Assembly (NCBI GenBank): GCA_018433865.1
Contig: JAHDQJ010000002.1
Coordinates: forward strand, 1 to 64,000
DNA from: Spirochaetales bacterium
GTDB lineage: Bacteria > Spirochaetota > Spirochaetia > Sphaerochaetales > Sphaerochaetaceae
Direction: 5' to 3'
DNA: 64,000 nt
In this document: in pieces, positions 25,028-34,004 of the stretch
How the letters are laid out: each line of letters starts with the position of its first letter
How positions within the stretch are numbered: position 1 is the first letter of the stretch
The notes under the pieces: generated by a model
Database searches by the model: none
What the model was told of the DNA's origin: nothing
Seen by the model: the letters and a program-made list of their open reading frames with translations, nothing else
Translations under genes and position numbers: made by a program

Positions 25028-25615
25028 TCAGGACTTCTCACCCGATACTGTTTCGGCACTCCCCACGATCACGTGGGCATTCCTCTTGCGGATCCACAGT
25101 GCAACGAAGCCGACGGTCATGCCGATGACGATGATCGTGATGCCAAGGATGGTCACGAGCAGGTCCGCCACGCTTTTCGGGAACAGGAACAACATCGCGG
25201 CGAGGATGATCGAGACAATGCCTTCGGTCACCAGCGGGGAAGCGGGGAACCCTGCGGAACGTACGGCGATTGCATCGATGAACATGACGATCGCACCCAA
25301 AACCATCTCAGCCGCCAGGACATAGATGATCACTGTCCACGCAGCCTCGCCGGTTGCCAGGGGCATGATGACCGCAAGCACGCCGACGATGATGCCCAAG
25401 ACGCCCTTCACCAAGGTCGTCATATGGTTGAAACGGTTGAAGGAGTATCTGTTCATCGTCGCGAGCGAGGTGATCCCGGTGACGATGGCGACGATTCCCA
25501 ATGCGATCACGAGGATCTGCTTGAACAACTCCTGACGGACCAGGATGAATATGCCCAGGATCACGATCAGTATCGCGATCAGCAGCTGTACGATCCACCG
25601 TCCTTTAGCCTTCAT
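25028..25615 (-). CDS. DUF308 (HdeD-like) multispanning membrane protein
   Basis: A 195-residue integral membrane protein with six hydrophobic helices arranged as the HdeD/DUF308 pattern (IVQLLIAILIVILGIFILV, ILVIALGIVAIVTGITSLA, LLVTILGITIIVIGMTVGF). Family members are linked to acid or envelope stress in enterics, but the function here is unknown. The ATG at 25615 has AAAGGAG 5 bases upstream; a GTG two codons earlier is less likely. It has its own promoter in the divergent region with the HAD gene. Confidence 0.85.
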   Translation of the reverse strand: MKAKGRWIVQLLIAILIVILGIFILVRQELFKQILVIALGIVAIVTGITSLATMNRYSFNRFNHMTTLVKGVLGIIVGVLAVIMPLATGEAAWTVIIYVLAAEMVLGAIVMFIDAIAVRSAGFPASPLVTEGIVSIILAAMLFLFPKSVADLLVTILGITIIVIGMTVGFVALWIRKRNAHVIVGSAETVSGEKS

Positions 25616-25672
25616 ACGCACTCCTTTCTCCGCCCGGGCGTTGCATCTGCCGCCCTTGGTCGGTATAGTAGC

Positions 25673-25701
25673 AGTATCACCTTTTTATCCATTTATGTAA
25701 A
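25673..25701 (-). promoter_or_regulatory. Candidate promoter of the DUF308 gene
   Basis: Minus-strand TTTACA (25696-25701) and GATACT (25673-25678), 17-base spacer, 58 bases upstream of the DUF308 start, in the divergent intergenic region with the HAD hydrolase gene. Confidence 0.4.
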
Positions 25702-25709
25702 GGAATTGT

Positions 25710-26402
25710 ATGTACGATCATGTATTCTTCGATGCCGACGGGACTTTGTTCGACTTCATGGCCGCTGAAAAGTGGGCCATCTCACACTTGCTTACAGAGC
25801 TCGAGCTGACAGCCGACGAAGAGGCGACAGATACCTACAGCCGGATCAACAATGGCGTGTGGTTCGAGTTCGAGCAGGGACTCATCAGCATGGAAATGCT
25901 GAAGACTGAGCGCTTCAGGCGCTTTCATCGCCACTACGGAATCGAACGTGACCCACATCATAGCGCCACCCGCTATGCACAGTTGCTCGGACAGACCTTC
26001 CATCTCTACGATGATGCGATCCCGGTGCTCGATGCCCTATTCGAGGCAAGCATGCCGATGACGTTGATCACCAATGGCATCTCAGCGGTACAGCGAGGCC
26101 GCCTCGAGGCCTCGGGTACAGCCAAGTACTTCACCGCCGTGGTCATCAGCGAGGAGATCGGCATCCAGAAACCTGAAGTCGGCTATTTCACCAAGGCGAT
26201 CGAGATGGCCTCCCGTCATGGTGCGAAGGCATCGAGTCCTCTGGTCGTGGGTGACAGCATCACAAGCGACATCCGCGGCGGAATCGCTGCTTCGCTTGAT
26301 ACTTGTTGGGTAAACCGCTTCGGGATGCGTGCCGACAGACTCTCACTGCCCACCTATGAGATCACTACCCTGTACGACCTCATGCCTATCCTGAAACGCT
26401 AG
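25710..26402 (+). CDS. HAD hydrolase, YjjG/YfnB-type nucleotidase
   Basis: A 230-residue HAD phosphatase. Motif I FFDADGTLFDF (nucleophile Asp and acid Asp), a helical C1 cap (about 16-95), motif II LITNGIS, motif III IQKPEVGYF (Lys), and motif IV VVGDSITSDIRGG. The pattern is that of the YjjG/YfnB group, which dephosphorylates pyrimidine nucleotides including noncanonical ones. Because the HisB phosphatase half is degenerate, a role as histidinol phosphatase is conceivable, but the gene is not in the his operon and this is speculation. AAAGGA precedes the ATG. Its stop overlaps the FKBP gene end by 4 bases, tail to tail. Confidence 0.85.
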   Translation: MYDHVFFDADGTLFDFMAAEKWAISHLLTELELTADEEATDTYSRINNGVWFEFEQGLISMEMLKTERFRRFHRHYGIERDPHHSATRYAQLLGQTFHLYDDAIPVLDALFEASMPMTLITNGISAVQRGRLEASGTAKYFTAVVISEEIGIQKPEVGYFTKAIEMASRHGAKASSPLVVGDSITSDIRGGIAASLDTCWVNRFGMRADRLSLPTYEITTLYDLMPILKR

Positions 26403-27244
26403 CGGGTGATCGAGACCAGTTCCACATCGAAGATCAACAGGGTATTCGGTTCGATGCGGGAGGATCCGGCCTCACCATAGCCGAGCGATGGATGGACATA
26501 GAAGCGGAACTGCGAGCCTGCGGTCATGAGCATGAGTCCCTCCCGGAAACCGGGTATCAGGGAGCTGAGGTTGAAGGTGCTTGGGATGCCGCGGACAGAG
26601 GCGTCACCCTCCCTCCCGTCGAGGTAGGTCAGCCGGTAGTGTACCTGCACCGTGTCAGTTTCACTTGGGTTGTCTCCCTCCGATGCCTTCACAACCTCGT
26701 ACTGCAAGCCGCTGGCCGTGGTGAAGACCCCTTCCCGCTTTCCATTGATCGCGAGGAAGCTCTCGGCATCCTCAAGGTTCTTCTTCGCAAGCTCCTCAAG
26801 TCGCCGGGCAGCCTCGATGATCAGCTTGTCCTGGTACTCATACAATACGTTGTTCATCGCATCGGTGGGAATGAGGGGGGATTCCGAGAGACCGGAATCC
26901 AACGCACCCCGGGCAAAGTAAACCGGGTCGATCCCTTGCACGTCCCGCATCGCGGTGACCATCAGGAGATACCCGTAGGTATAGCTGAAGCGCTCCTCCA
27001 GTGTGACAGGAGCCTCAAGGTACTCGACCATCGAGCTAGCGTCAGCCGAAGCGGAGGACTCGGAATCCTCGCCGGCTGCCGTCGGTTCCGCTTGTGCAGG
27101 TGTCTCGCTTTGCTGGGTGACAGCACGGGTCGTCGGAACGGCATTTTCGGCCGGTTCCTTGGTACATCCGATCGTGATACTCAGGGCAATCAGGATCATT
27201 ACCGTGAGGAGCCTGGGAACAGACCGCCGATTTAATACTGTCAT
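26399..27244 (-). CDS. FKBP-type peptidyl-prolyl isomerase lipoprotein
   Basis: A 281-residue periplasmic lipoprotein. Signal with lipobox SITIGC (Cys27), then a low-complexity Thr/Ser/Ala/Glu linker (about 30-65), a helical FkpA/Mip-like dimerisation region (70-165, RFSYTYGYLLMVTAMRDVQG) and an FKBP domain (about 175-281): VQVHYRLTYLDGREGDAS, FNLSSLIPGFREGLMLM, GSQFRFYVHPSLGYGEAG and LLIFDVELVSI. It should assist folding of exported proteins. Start at ATG 27244 with AAGGA upstream. It is separated from fumarase beta by about 70 bases without a clear terminator. Confidence 0.9.
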   Translation of the reverse strand: MTVLNRRSVPRLLTVMILIALSITIGCTKEPAENAVPTTRAVTQQSETPAQAEPTAAGEDSESSASADASSMVEYLEAPVTLEERFSYTYGYLLMVTAMRDVQGIDPVYFARGALDSGLSESPLIPTDAMNNVLYEYQDKLIIEAARRLEELAKKNLEDAESFLAINGKREGVFTTASGLQYEVVKASEGDNPSETDTVQVHYRLTYLDGREGDASVRGIPSTFNLSSLIPGFREGLMLMTAGSQFRFYVHPSLGYGEAGSSRIEPNTLLIFDVELVSITR

Positions 27245-27314
27245 GCACACATCCTTACGCCCAACCCCATTATCCGATGGTAAACGCAAAATTGCAGACA
27301 GTCCACCAAAATAA

Positions 27315-27839
27315 TCAGCCGAAGACGGAATTTCCCCTGCTGTCGATGCCGACGATCACCGGAAAATCGCGGACGTGGATACGCATCAAGGCCTCGGGCC
27401 CCAGATCCTCGAACGCAACAGTCTCGCTCCCGGTCACCCTCGTCGCGTACAACGCCCCGCATCCTCCGAACGCAACCAAGTACAGCGCACCATGCAACTT
27501 GATCGAGTTGATGACCGTGTCCCCTCTCGGTCCCTTCCCGATCATCGCGACCAGTCCCGCCTCCAGCAAGGATGGAGTGAACGGATCCATTCGTGCAGAG
27601 GTTGTCGGCCCGCATGATCCCATGACCAACTGCGCAGGCGCAGCAGCCGGTCCCATATAATAGATCGTCTCTCCCCTGAGGTCTGCCGGCAGCGGCTTTC
27701 CTTCCCCAAGCAGCTGGCAGAGACGCTGGTGCACTTGATCCCTTCCGACCAAGAGACTTCCGTTGAGCGAGAGCCGGTCATACGCGCCCAATGATTCGAT
27801 CGTCCTCCGGTCGAACGGGAGCGTGATCTCACGTTTCAT
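27315..27839 (-). CDS. fumB: Fumarate hydratase class I, beta subunit
   Basis: A 174-residue protein corresponding to the C-terminal domain of class I (Fe-S) fumarases/tartrate dehydratases: ETIYYMGPAAAP, GSCGPTTSARMDPFTPSLLEAGLVAMIGKG and VAFGGCGALYATRV. GGAGG precedes the ATG at 27839, which overlaps the alpha subunit end by 11 bases. Together the two subunits interconvert fumarate and malate. Tartrate dehydratase is an alternative, since the two cannot be separated by motif alone. The symbol denotes the beta subunit here. Confidence 0.9.
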   Translation of the reverse strand: MKREITLPFDRRTIESLGAYDRLSLNGSLLVGRDQVHQRLCQLLGEGKPLPADLRGETIYYMGPAAAPAQLVMGSCGPTTSARMDPFTPSLLEAGLVAMIGKGPRGDTVINSIKLHGALYLVAFGGCGALYATRVTGSETVAFEDLGPEALMRIHVRDFPVIVGIDSRGNSVFG

Positions 27840-28740
27840 CGCAACCTCCGAGAACGACCGCAGCTTTCCGGTCTGCCCAACAGCTGATCGATACGGCCAC
27901 AGGCAATCCGGCGATATGGGTCTGTTCATGTTCCACCGCGACACCAAGAGCGGTCAAGGGTCCGCCGAATCCCCCAGGGCCGATCCCAAGGGCTTGCACT
28001 GCACGTTCGATCTCTTGTTCGAGCGCAGCATACCGGGGATCGGGATGTGCCTCACCTGTCGGTCTCAGCAAGGCCATCTTCGAAAGGAGCAGTGCCCGTT
28101 CGGCAGTTCCCCCTATGCCCACACCCACGACAATAGGAGGACAGGGTTTTCCTCCCGCCTTCCTGACCATATCGGTCACCGCGACAACCACGCCATCGCT
28201 TCCCGCAGTGGGATTGAGCATGGCGAGCGCAGTACAATTCTCGCTTCCGAATCCTTTCAGCATGAACCGTATGGTCAGACCAGGTTCGTCCGAGGGCAAC
28301 CAGTGGATGACCGGCGGCAGATTCGTACCGGTGTTATGCCTTTCGAACACAGGATCGGCAACCACCGAATTGCGAAAACATCCCTCTCTTGCCGCCATCG
28401 AGATACCCTGATCGATCGTCTTGGACAACCTGGCCATATCGACTTGGATATCCGGACCTACCGCAACGAATGCAACCACCATGCCCGTATCCTGGCACAT
28501 CGGGATCTCCCTGTGGTCTGCCGTCCCAAGGTTCTCCATGATCATCCGCAGGACTTCGAGAGAAGCCTCGTAGCGATTGCGACGGGCATCCCCGGTCGTC
28601 AGCGAGAGCAGCTCCCGTTCGGTCACATCGGCCATGTGCTTCATCCGTGTGATGAGTGAACTCTCGAGATGACGTGAAGCATCGATGAGTGCATCGGCGA
28701 TCTGCCGAGCCAGTTGCGCAGGATCGTATTCACCCATCAT
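27829..28740 (-). CDS. fumA: Fumarate hydratase class I, alpha subunit
   Basis: A 303-residue protein equivalent to the N-terminal domain of class I fumarase. Cys residues for the oxygen-sensitive [4Fe-4S] cluster lie in PMCQDTGMVV and GSENCTALAMLNP, with a third near VSISCWADRK. VGIGGTAERALLLSKMALLRP and GPGGFGGPLTALGV are family hallmarks. GGGAGG precedes tandem ATGs; the first (28740) overlaps the VanZ gene stop. The Fe-S enzyme fits an anaerobic lifestyle. It is the thirteenth gene in the long overlapping leftward run. Confidence 0.92.
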   Translation of the reverse strand: MMGEYDPAQLARQIADALIDASRHLESSLITRMKHMADVTERELLSLTTGDARRNRYEASLEVLRMIMENLGTADHREIPMCQDTGMVVAFVAVGPDIQVDMARLSKTIDQGISMAAREGCFRNSVVADPVFERHNTGTNLPPVIHWLPSDEPGLTIRFMLKGFGSENCTALAMLNPTAGSDGVVVAVTDMVRKAGGKPCPPIVVGVGIGGTAERALLLSKMALLRPTGEAHPDPRYAALEQEIERAVQALGIGPGGFGGPLTALGVAVEHEQTHIAGLPVAVSISCWADRKAAVVLGGCDET

Positions 28741-29171
28741 GAGGACCTCCCTTGATCACGCCCGGCGGCCCATTGCAGAGAAATGAGACCGAAGATGATG
28801 CCAAGCATGCCGCCGATGCCATCAGCTGCGAGATCCAACAACTCGGCACTCCTTCCGTATCGTGGCTGGATCATTTCGACGACACCTCCCACGAGCACGG
28901 TCACCAGTAGCACCAAGGCCATGCGTTTCCCGTTGGCCTTGCACGAAACGACGAATCCTCCCGGGACCACCCGGGCAAGCGCCCACATGAGATTGCAGCC
29001 CAGTGCGGCGTATCCGAGCAGGTGGGCCAGCTTGTCAGACCTCAGCCAGGAGCTGATGAGAGAGACATCGGAGTCCGAGGGGGCGAGTGAGAAGATCACC
29101 AGCACAAGGAGGATCAGGGGACTGAGTATCCTGCCGACCAACAGGAGCGCGCGCGATACCGAGATGTTCAC
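28737..29171 (-). CDS. VanZ-like family membrane protein
   Basis: A 144-residue membrane protein with about four helices. DKLAHLLGYAALG after TM1 and VLVGGVVEMIQPRYGRSAELLDLAADGIGGMLG are the VanZ-family signature (His and Glu/Gln facing the membrane, Asp in the last helix). Teicoplanin resistance is known for a few family members only, so the role here is unknown. It starts at GTG 29171, overlapping the radical SAM gene stop as GTGA, and its own stop overlaps fumarase alpha. Confidence 0.85.
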   Translation of the reverse strand: MNISVSRALLLVGRILSPLILLVLVIFSLAPSDSDVSLISSWLRSDKLAHLLGYAALGCNLMWALARVVPGGFVVSCKANGKRMALVLLVTVLVGGVVEMIQPRYGRSAELLDLAADGIGGMLGIIFGLISLQWAAGRDQGRSS

Positions 29172-30166
29172 CGCAAGTCCCCCTGTCGTGTGCCCGCTTG
29201 CTCCATCCTCTCCCTGAGCAGCGCAAGGAAGGTGTTCTTGTCCCCGAAATCCCGTGGCGCGGCGAGACGGTGCGAAGGCGTATCGCTCAAGAATCGTTGG
29301 ATTACCACCTCGGCAGGTATATGGCGGAGCAACAGTTCACACTCGTGCAGATGACGCTGCATGTCGGATACCTCGAACCCTTCACGGAGATAGTGCTCGC
29401 AGAGCCGTGTGCCGGCTACCACATGGAGATTGTGTATCTTGAGGGCCTGCACGCCGCTTCGTGCGATCACCTCTGCCGTACGCAACACCGCTGCATCATC
29501 CTCGTGCGGAAATCCGAGGATCACATGGGCACAGATGGGCAGATGCGCTGCATGCAACCGCGTACAGGCATCGAGGAAACATTGTACCGTATGTCCACGA
29601 CCGATCCACCGCAAGGTCTCATCGTTCCCACTTTGCAATCCCAATTCCACCCAGACGGTACGGACGCGATCCTGGAAGGAGGTGAGCACGTCGATGGTCT
29701 CGTCCGGGAGGCAGTCGCACCGGGTGCTGACGATGAGCTCTTCGTAATTTCCGCTGTCCAAGGCATGGCGATACAACTCCCTGAGCACTTCGGGATCATC
29801 GTATGTCCCGGTGTAAGCTTGGAAATAGATGCTCCGTGCGGATGCGGGATAGCGGGAATCGAGGAATGCGATTCCGCGCTCGATCTGGCGGGAAAGGGAA
29901 GTCTTGCGTTCCGCTATCGATCGGAAACTCACGCGGGGGATACTCGCGTCGATATCCTGCACGAAGGAGCTCCCACGGCGGTAAGCGCTTTCATCCTGTC
30001 GTTGGTATACAGCCGAGGAACCGCGGGCATCACAATAGATGCATCCGCCTTGCCGGGCGGAGTCCCGGTTGGGACAGGAGAATCCACCGTCCAGACCGAT
30101 CCGATACACCGGTCTCCCATAGCGTTCCATGAGGTATCCCTTGTAGTCACGCCAAGGGAGTGCCAT
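29168..30166 (-). CDS. Radical SAM protein, YhcC/TIGR01212 family
   Basis: A 332-residue radical SAM enzyme. GFSCPNRDSARQGGCIYC carries the cluster Cys residues in the CxxxxxxxGGCxYC spacing specific to the YhcC/TIGR01212 group (related to Elp3 rather than the canonical CxxxCxxC). Further motifs: YFQAYTGTYD, VELGLQSGNDETLRWIGRGH and HVILGFPHEDD. Substrate unknown; tRNA or nucleic-acid modification has been suggested for the group. The ATG overlaps the patatin stop (TGATG). Confidence 0.9.
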   Translation of the reverse strand: MALPWRDYKGYLMERYGRPVYRIGLDGGFSCPNRDSARQGGCIYCDARGSSAVYQRQDESAYRRGSSFVQDIDASIPRVSFRSIAERKTSLSRQIERGIAFLDSRYPASARSIYFQAYTGTYDDPEVLRELYRHALDSGNYEELIVSTRCDCLPDETIDVLTSFQDRVRTVWVELGLQSGNDETLRWIGRGHTVQCFLDACTRLHAAHLPICAHVILGFPHEDDAAVLRTAEVIARSGVQALKIHNLHVVAGTRLCEHYLREGFEVSDMQRHLHECELLLRHIPAEVVIQRFLSDTPSHRLAAPRDFGDKNTFLALLRERMEQAGTRQGDLR

Positions 30167-32493
30167 CAGAGGACCTCCAGGAAGAGCGAGACCCGCAGTG
30201 CATTGTCGATGGCGGTCCCGAAAAGCACGTCGAGGTTGTCGAACGACAGCCCGAGGGCGATGGAGGCCCCGAACTCGAGGTGTGCGAGCGAGGAGAACGG
30301 GAAACCGGAATTTGCCCCGTAACTGTCCGTGGAGAAGATCTCATCGACCGTATCGCCGCGGATTCCCATGACGATCATTGCCTGGGAAAGCACTCCAACC
30401 GAAGCATCGACGAATCGATGCTGGTGTTTCAACCGGAGAAGCAGCATATCGTCGACCAGGGAGGTCGCCCCGTAGGTCGGCATCCCCCGGGAACCACCGT
30501 AATCGAAGTACACATCCTTGCGTGGCAATCCGACGTGGCTGGAGCCAGCATGAAGGTCGAATGCAAGCGTATCACGCTCTCCGACAGGAACGGCAGCTTG
30601 GAATCTGCCCTGGATCAAATAGCCCAGCTTCCCAGTGAGCTCGCCGGAAAGCCTCAAGTCGATCCGGGTCCCTCTTCTGGGGAAGAACCCATATGCCATC
30701 GTATTGCGCATCAGGTCGAACCGTAACGCGTAGATCATCCCGTGATGCGCTTCGATCGGATCACCATACCAGATATAATCGAAATCGGTTGCCAGTTTCA
30801 TCAGGAAACGACTGTTCGGCATGAACTGTATCATCATCTCGGAGAGGATCATCCGATCCCGTTCCTGCGCTCCCTTGACACCCGCGCGAAGGTTTGTCGG
30901 GTGGATACCCCCGGTCCGGTACCCGAGCTCGAACCCATAACGCCAGGACTTTCCGAAAGGACGGGAGAAGATCGAGGAGAATTTAAGCGCATCATCGTTG
31001 GTCACCGCCAATGTCCAGTCCAACGCACCATAGCGCAGGTACCGCAAGGAGAAATCGGGCTTGAACTCGAAGGAGGCAGTACCATCGGCATCCCAGAGCA
31101 CGGAGGTCGCTCCGAACAGACCGGCTGCAACCGCGGAGCGCTTCGGTGCATACGTGCGGGTCCGGATCTCCAGGTTCCCCCACACCGTGTCCGACTTTCC
31201 CAAGGTGACATCGGTATAATCATAGGTCACCGTGGCGTACCGTCCCGATTCGCGCAACTCGTCGAATTGCCTGGCGAGATTGCGTTTTCTCAGGGTGTCG
31301 AGAGGATACCCGACATAGTGAGAGAACGGGGAGAGATCGAACTGTGTTTCCTCTGCGCTTTCCGAAGCGATCGCATCCCGGTGAGAGATCGAACGCACGA
31401 AGACATCCGGCAGAGAGAAGTAGGGTCCGTATCGTTCGGGATCGAGCACGCGCAAGGGCCTGCTCTCCGATACGGAAGTCGCGATCGCTTCCAGATCGGC
31501 AGTGTGGGAGAAGGCGGCCAGCTCACCGATGGCGAGTATCGCATCGACTTCGATGAAGTCCAGGATGCCCTGGTCGGTCAGCTCGGGCGTGATGAGGAGA
31601 TCTGCGTCGTCGCTTTGGGAAACTACGGTGTTCTTGGTGAGAATGACGACCAGTTGTCCGAGAATCGCCGTCAACGATTCGAGTTGCTGCGGCTCGACAT
31701 CGTAGTCGACGGCATTCACATCGACGGCGATGATGATGTCAGCTCCCATTTCGCGGGCCAGCGAGACCGGCAAGTTGTCCACCAGACCTCCATCGATGAC
31801 CAGATGGCCGTCCACCGGGTAGGGAGGGAATACAAGAGGGATGGAGATGCTTCCCCGGATCGCCGAAACCAACGATCCGGAGGAGAACACGATCCGCTCA
31901 CCGGTGACTACATCGGTCCCGATACAGCGGAACGGTATCGCAAGGCGGTCGAAATCATTGATGCCGGCGACGCGTGAAAGGGCATCGTTGAGCATCTGCA
32001 GGATCCTCTGGTCGCCGATGATGCCCGAAGCAGTCCCCAAGCCTTTCTCATCGAAACCGACTTGGAACAGGTTGTCCCGGTACCGTCGCAGGGTGAGCGG
32101 CTCTGGTCGGAGGGGAGGAAGGGCGGAGATGGCGAACATCTCGATCATGTCGTAGGAGGAGATCAGCCTGCGCATGTCCCCCGGGGAGTATCCTGCGGCG
32201 TAGAGGCCTCCGACCAAGCTTCCCATGCTTGTCCCCAGGACCATATCCACGGGAATTCCCATCCTCTCGACAGCCTCGATGATCGGTATGTGTGCGAATC
32301 CCCGTGCTCCTCCACCCGAGAGGACCAGCGCCACTTTCGGCCGTACTTCCCGTTGTGCAGGATTCGGACCGTAAGTCATCACCGTGACCAAGGACTCTCC
32401 CACCCGTAACGAAGGAACATCGGCCGCACCGAGGAGTGCGGGAAGCAAGAGGAGGAATACGAAAGCCGTGCAGAAACTCCTGCGGCTGATCAT
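30166..32493 (-). CDS. Patatin-like phospholipase with BamA-type beta-barrel
   Basis: A 775-residue exported protein. Signal peptide 1-24; patatin domain about 53-310 with oxyanion loop GGGARG (60-65), nucleophile in GTSMGS (Ser89) and catalytic Asp in DGGLVDN (Asp234); then a POTRA-like segment and a C-terminal Omp85/BamA-type barrel (about 400-775, many aromatic alternating strands). The PlpD-type layout places the lipase on a self-inserted outer-membrane barrel in diderms. Start at ATG 32493 overlapping the fmt stop (ATGA). Phospholipase A activity is expected from the intact Ser-Asp dyad; the substrate is not known. Confidence 0.9.
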   Translation of the reverse strand: MISRRSFCTAFVFLLLLPALLGAADVPSLRVGESLVTVMTYGPNPAQREVRPKVALVLSGGGARGFAHIPIIEAVERMGIPVDMVLGTSMGSLVGGLYAAGYSPGDMRRLISSYDMIEMFAISALPPLRPEPLTLRRYRDNLFQVGFDEKGLGTASGIIGDQRILQMLNDALSRVAGINDFDRLAIPFRCIGTDVVTGERIVFSSGSLVSAIRGSISIPLVFPPYPVDGHLVIDGGLVDNLPVSLAREMGADIIIAVDVNAVDYDVEPQQLESLTAILGQLVVILTKNTVVSQSDDADLLITPELTDQGILDFIEVDAILAIGELAAFSHTADLEAIATSVSESRPLRVLDPERYGPYFSLPDVFVRSISHRDAIASESAEETQFDLSPFSHYVGYPLDTLRKRNLARQFDELRESGRYATVTYDYTDVTLGKSDTVWGNLEIRTRTYAPKRSAVAAGLFGATSVLWDADGTASFEFKPDFSLRYLRYGALDWTLAVTNDDALKFSSIFSRPFGKSWRYGFELGYRTGGIHPTNLRAGVKGAQERDRMILSEMMIQFMPNSRFLMKLATDFDYIWYGDPIEAHHGMIYALRFDLMRNTMAYGFFPRRGTRIDLRLSGELTGKLGYLIQGRFQAAVPVGERDTLAFDLHAGSSHVGLPRKDVYFDYGGSRGMPTYGATSLVDDMLLLRLKHQHRFVDASVGVLSQAMIVMGIRGDTVDEIFSTDSYGANSGFPFSSLAHLEFGASIALGLSFDNLDVLFGTAIDNALRVSLFLEVL

Positions 32494-33452
32494 GAACCGA
32501 GGACCGCCCCGATGATGCGGGGATTGCCGTTTACGAACGCGCTGCTGTCCATCTCCTTCTTCTGGGCGAGCTGCAGGCGAGTGACGTACAGCAAGCCGTC
32601 GCCGCAGACGACCGCAAGTCCCTTTCCCTTTGTCAGGCCCACCACGGTGCCCGGCACGAGGCAGGGAGGAGAAAACTCTTCTCCCGCATGCTGGGCATCT
32701 CCCCAGACCGAAGCGATCAAAAGCTGTGTTCCACAGAACGTGGTGCTCGCCTTCGGCCACGGGTTCATCGCCCGAACCTTGCAATGGATCGAACGGGCAC
32801 TCTCGTTCCAATCGATCACCCCATCCGACTTGCTCAGCATCCTGGTGTAACTCGGCTCTCCGGATTGGATACGTCCCTCGATCCGTCCCTCGCACAGTTT
32901 CGCCAGGGTACGTGTGATCAGGTCAGCAGCCTCGGCAGCCACCCGATCGGAGAGGCTTGCAGTCGTCTCCGTACCGTCGAGCGGCAATATCTTCTGGGCG
33001 AGGATATCCCCGCTGTCGATCTCCGCGACGATCCTCTGTATCGTGATTCCCGTCTCGCTCTCCCCGTTGAGCACGGTGAATTGCAAGGGAGCACAACCGC
33101 GATACTTCGGAAGCAGCGAGGGGTGGATATTCGCATTCCCCTCAGGAAAGAGTGCGAGGAACTTGGGTCCGAAATAGTGTCCGCAAGCGAAGGAGAGAAG
33201 GAAATTCGGCCGCAAGGAGGCAACTTTCTCACGCGATTCGCCGAGCAACCGGTCGTATTGCAATACCGGGATTCCGAGCTCAAGAGCCTTTTCCTTCACC
33301 GGAGGCATCTCAAGATGACGGCCCCTTCCTGTCGGTTTGTCGGGATTCGTGAGGACCCCCACCACATGGAAGGACCTGGCTACCGCCTCCAGGGCAGGGA
33401 CGGCAATGGCAGGATTGCCCGCGAACAGGATCCGCAGATCAGCACATTCCAT
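32490..33452 (-). CDS. fmt: Methionyl-tRNA formyltransferase
   Basis: Fmt, 320 residues, formylates initiator Met-tRNA using 10-formyl-THF. RILFAGNPAIAVPALEAV at the N-terminus, NANIHPSLLPKYRGCAPLQFTVLNGESETGITI (catalytic Asn-His and the following Asp in AEIDSGDILAQ) and the C-terminal OB domain (about 210-315, KVRAMNPWPKASTTF) are all present. The gene follows def with 12 bases between, a classic def-fmt pair, downstream of priA as in many bacteria. Confidence 0.95.
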   Translation of the reverse strand: MECADLRILFAGNPAIAVPALEAVARSFHVVGVLTNPDKPTGRGRHLEMPPVKEKALELGIPVLQYDRLLGESREKVASLRPNFLLSFACGHYFGPKFLALFPEGNANIHPSLLPKYRGCAPLQFTVLNGESETGITIQRIVAEIDSGDILAQKILPLDGTETTASLSDRVAAEAADLITRTLAKLCEGRIEGRIQSGEPSYTRMLSKSDGVIDWNESARSIHCKVRAMNPWPKASTTFCGTQLLIASVWGDAQHAGEEFSPPCLVPGTVVGLTKGKGLAVVCGDGLLYVTRLQLAQKKEMDSSAFVNGNPRIIGAVLGS

Positions 33453-33464
33453 GTGGAAACTCCG

Positions 33465-33965
33465 TCATGTTTTCTTTCGCTTGTTGCGCCTCTGATAGGC
33501 GGCAACGAGCTTCGCTCGGGATTCCTCTTCCATCCGGTCGATGAAGAGCACTCCATTGAGATGATCGTTCTCGTGCTGTATGACGCGGGCAAGCATTCCC
33601 GACGCACGCGTGATGAACGCCTTCCCGTTAAGGTCTTGCGCCTGCACGGTGATTTCCGACGGCCTGACAATATCGTAATACATGCCGGGGATGCTCAGGC
33701 ATCCCTCCTCGCGGGAACACACTTCCTGGCTCGTCTCGATGATCTCCGGATTGATGAAGGCCATCTTCTCCCCAGGTCGCCGGGTGTCGACCACGAAAAG
33801 ACGTTTCGACACGCCGACCTGGGGGGCAGCCAACCCGATACCGTCGGCTTCAGCCATGGTATCGAACATCGCATCCACCAATATCGCAAGCGCATTGTCA
33901 AAGACTGTGACCTTCCCTGCGTTCTCGCGCAGTACTTCCTCACCTAATGTATAGATATCCAACAT
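33465..33965 (-). CDS. def: Peptide deformylase
   Basis: Def, 166 residues, iron/zinc hydrolase removing the N-formyl group from nascent proteins. All three motifs are intact: GIGLAAPQVG (42-51), EGCLS (87-91, metal Cys) and HENDHLNG (131-138, metal His and catalytic Glu). Start taken at ATG 33965; the upstream TTG at 34001 gives an extension without family character. No strong ribosome binding site is visible, so translation may rely on coupling to priA, which ends 39 bases upstream. The basic tail (RRNKRKKT) is normal. Confidence 0.95.
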   Translation of the reverse strand: MLDIYTLGEEVLRENAGKVTVFDNALAILVDAMFDTMAEADGIGLAAPQVGVSKRLFVVDTRRPGEKMAFINPEIIETSQEVCSREEGCLSIPGMYYDIVRPSEITVQAQDLNGKAFITRASGMLARVIQHENDHLNGVLFIDRMEEESRAKLVAAYQRRNKRKKT

Positions 33966-34004
33966 GTGACCATAATACTGGCAAAACGGAGGTGTCGTCA
34001 ATGT

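Noticed and set aside
30742-31977. 411-codon plus-strand frame
   Set aside because: Antisense to the patatin-barrel gene, no ribosome binding site and no motif.
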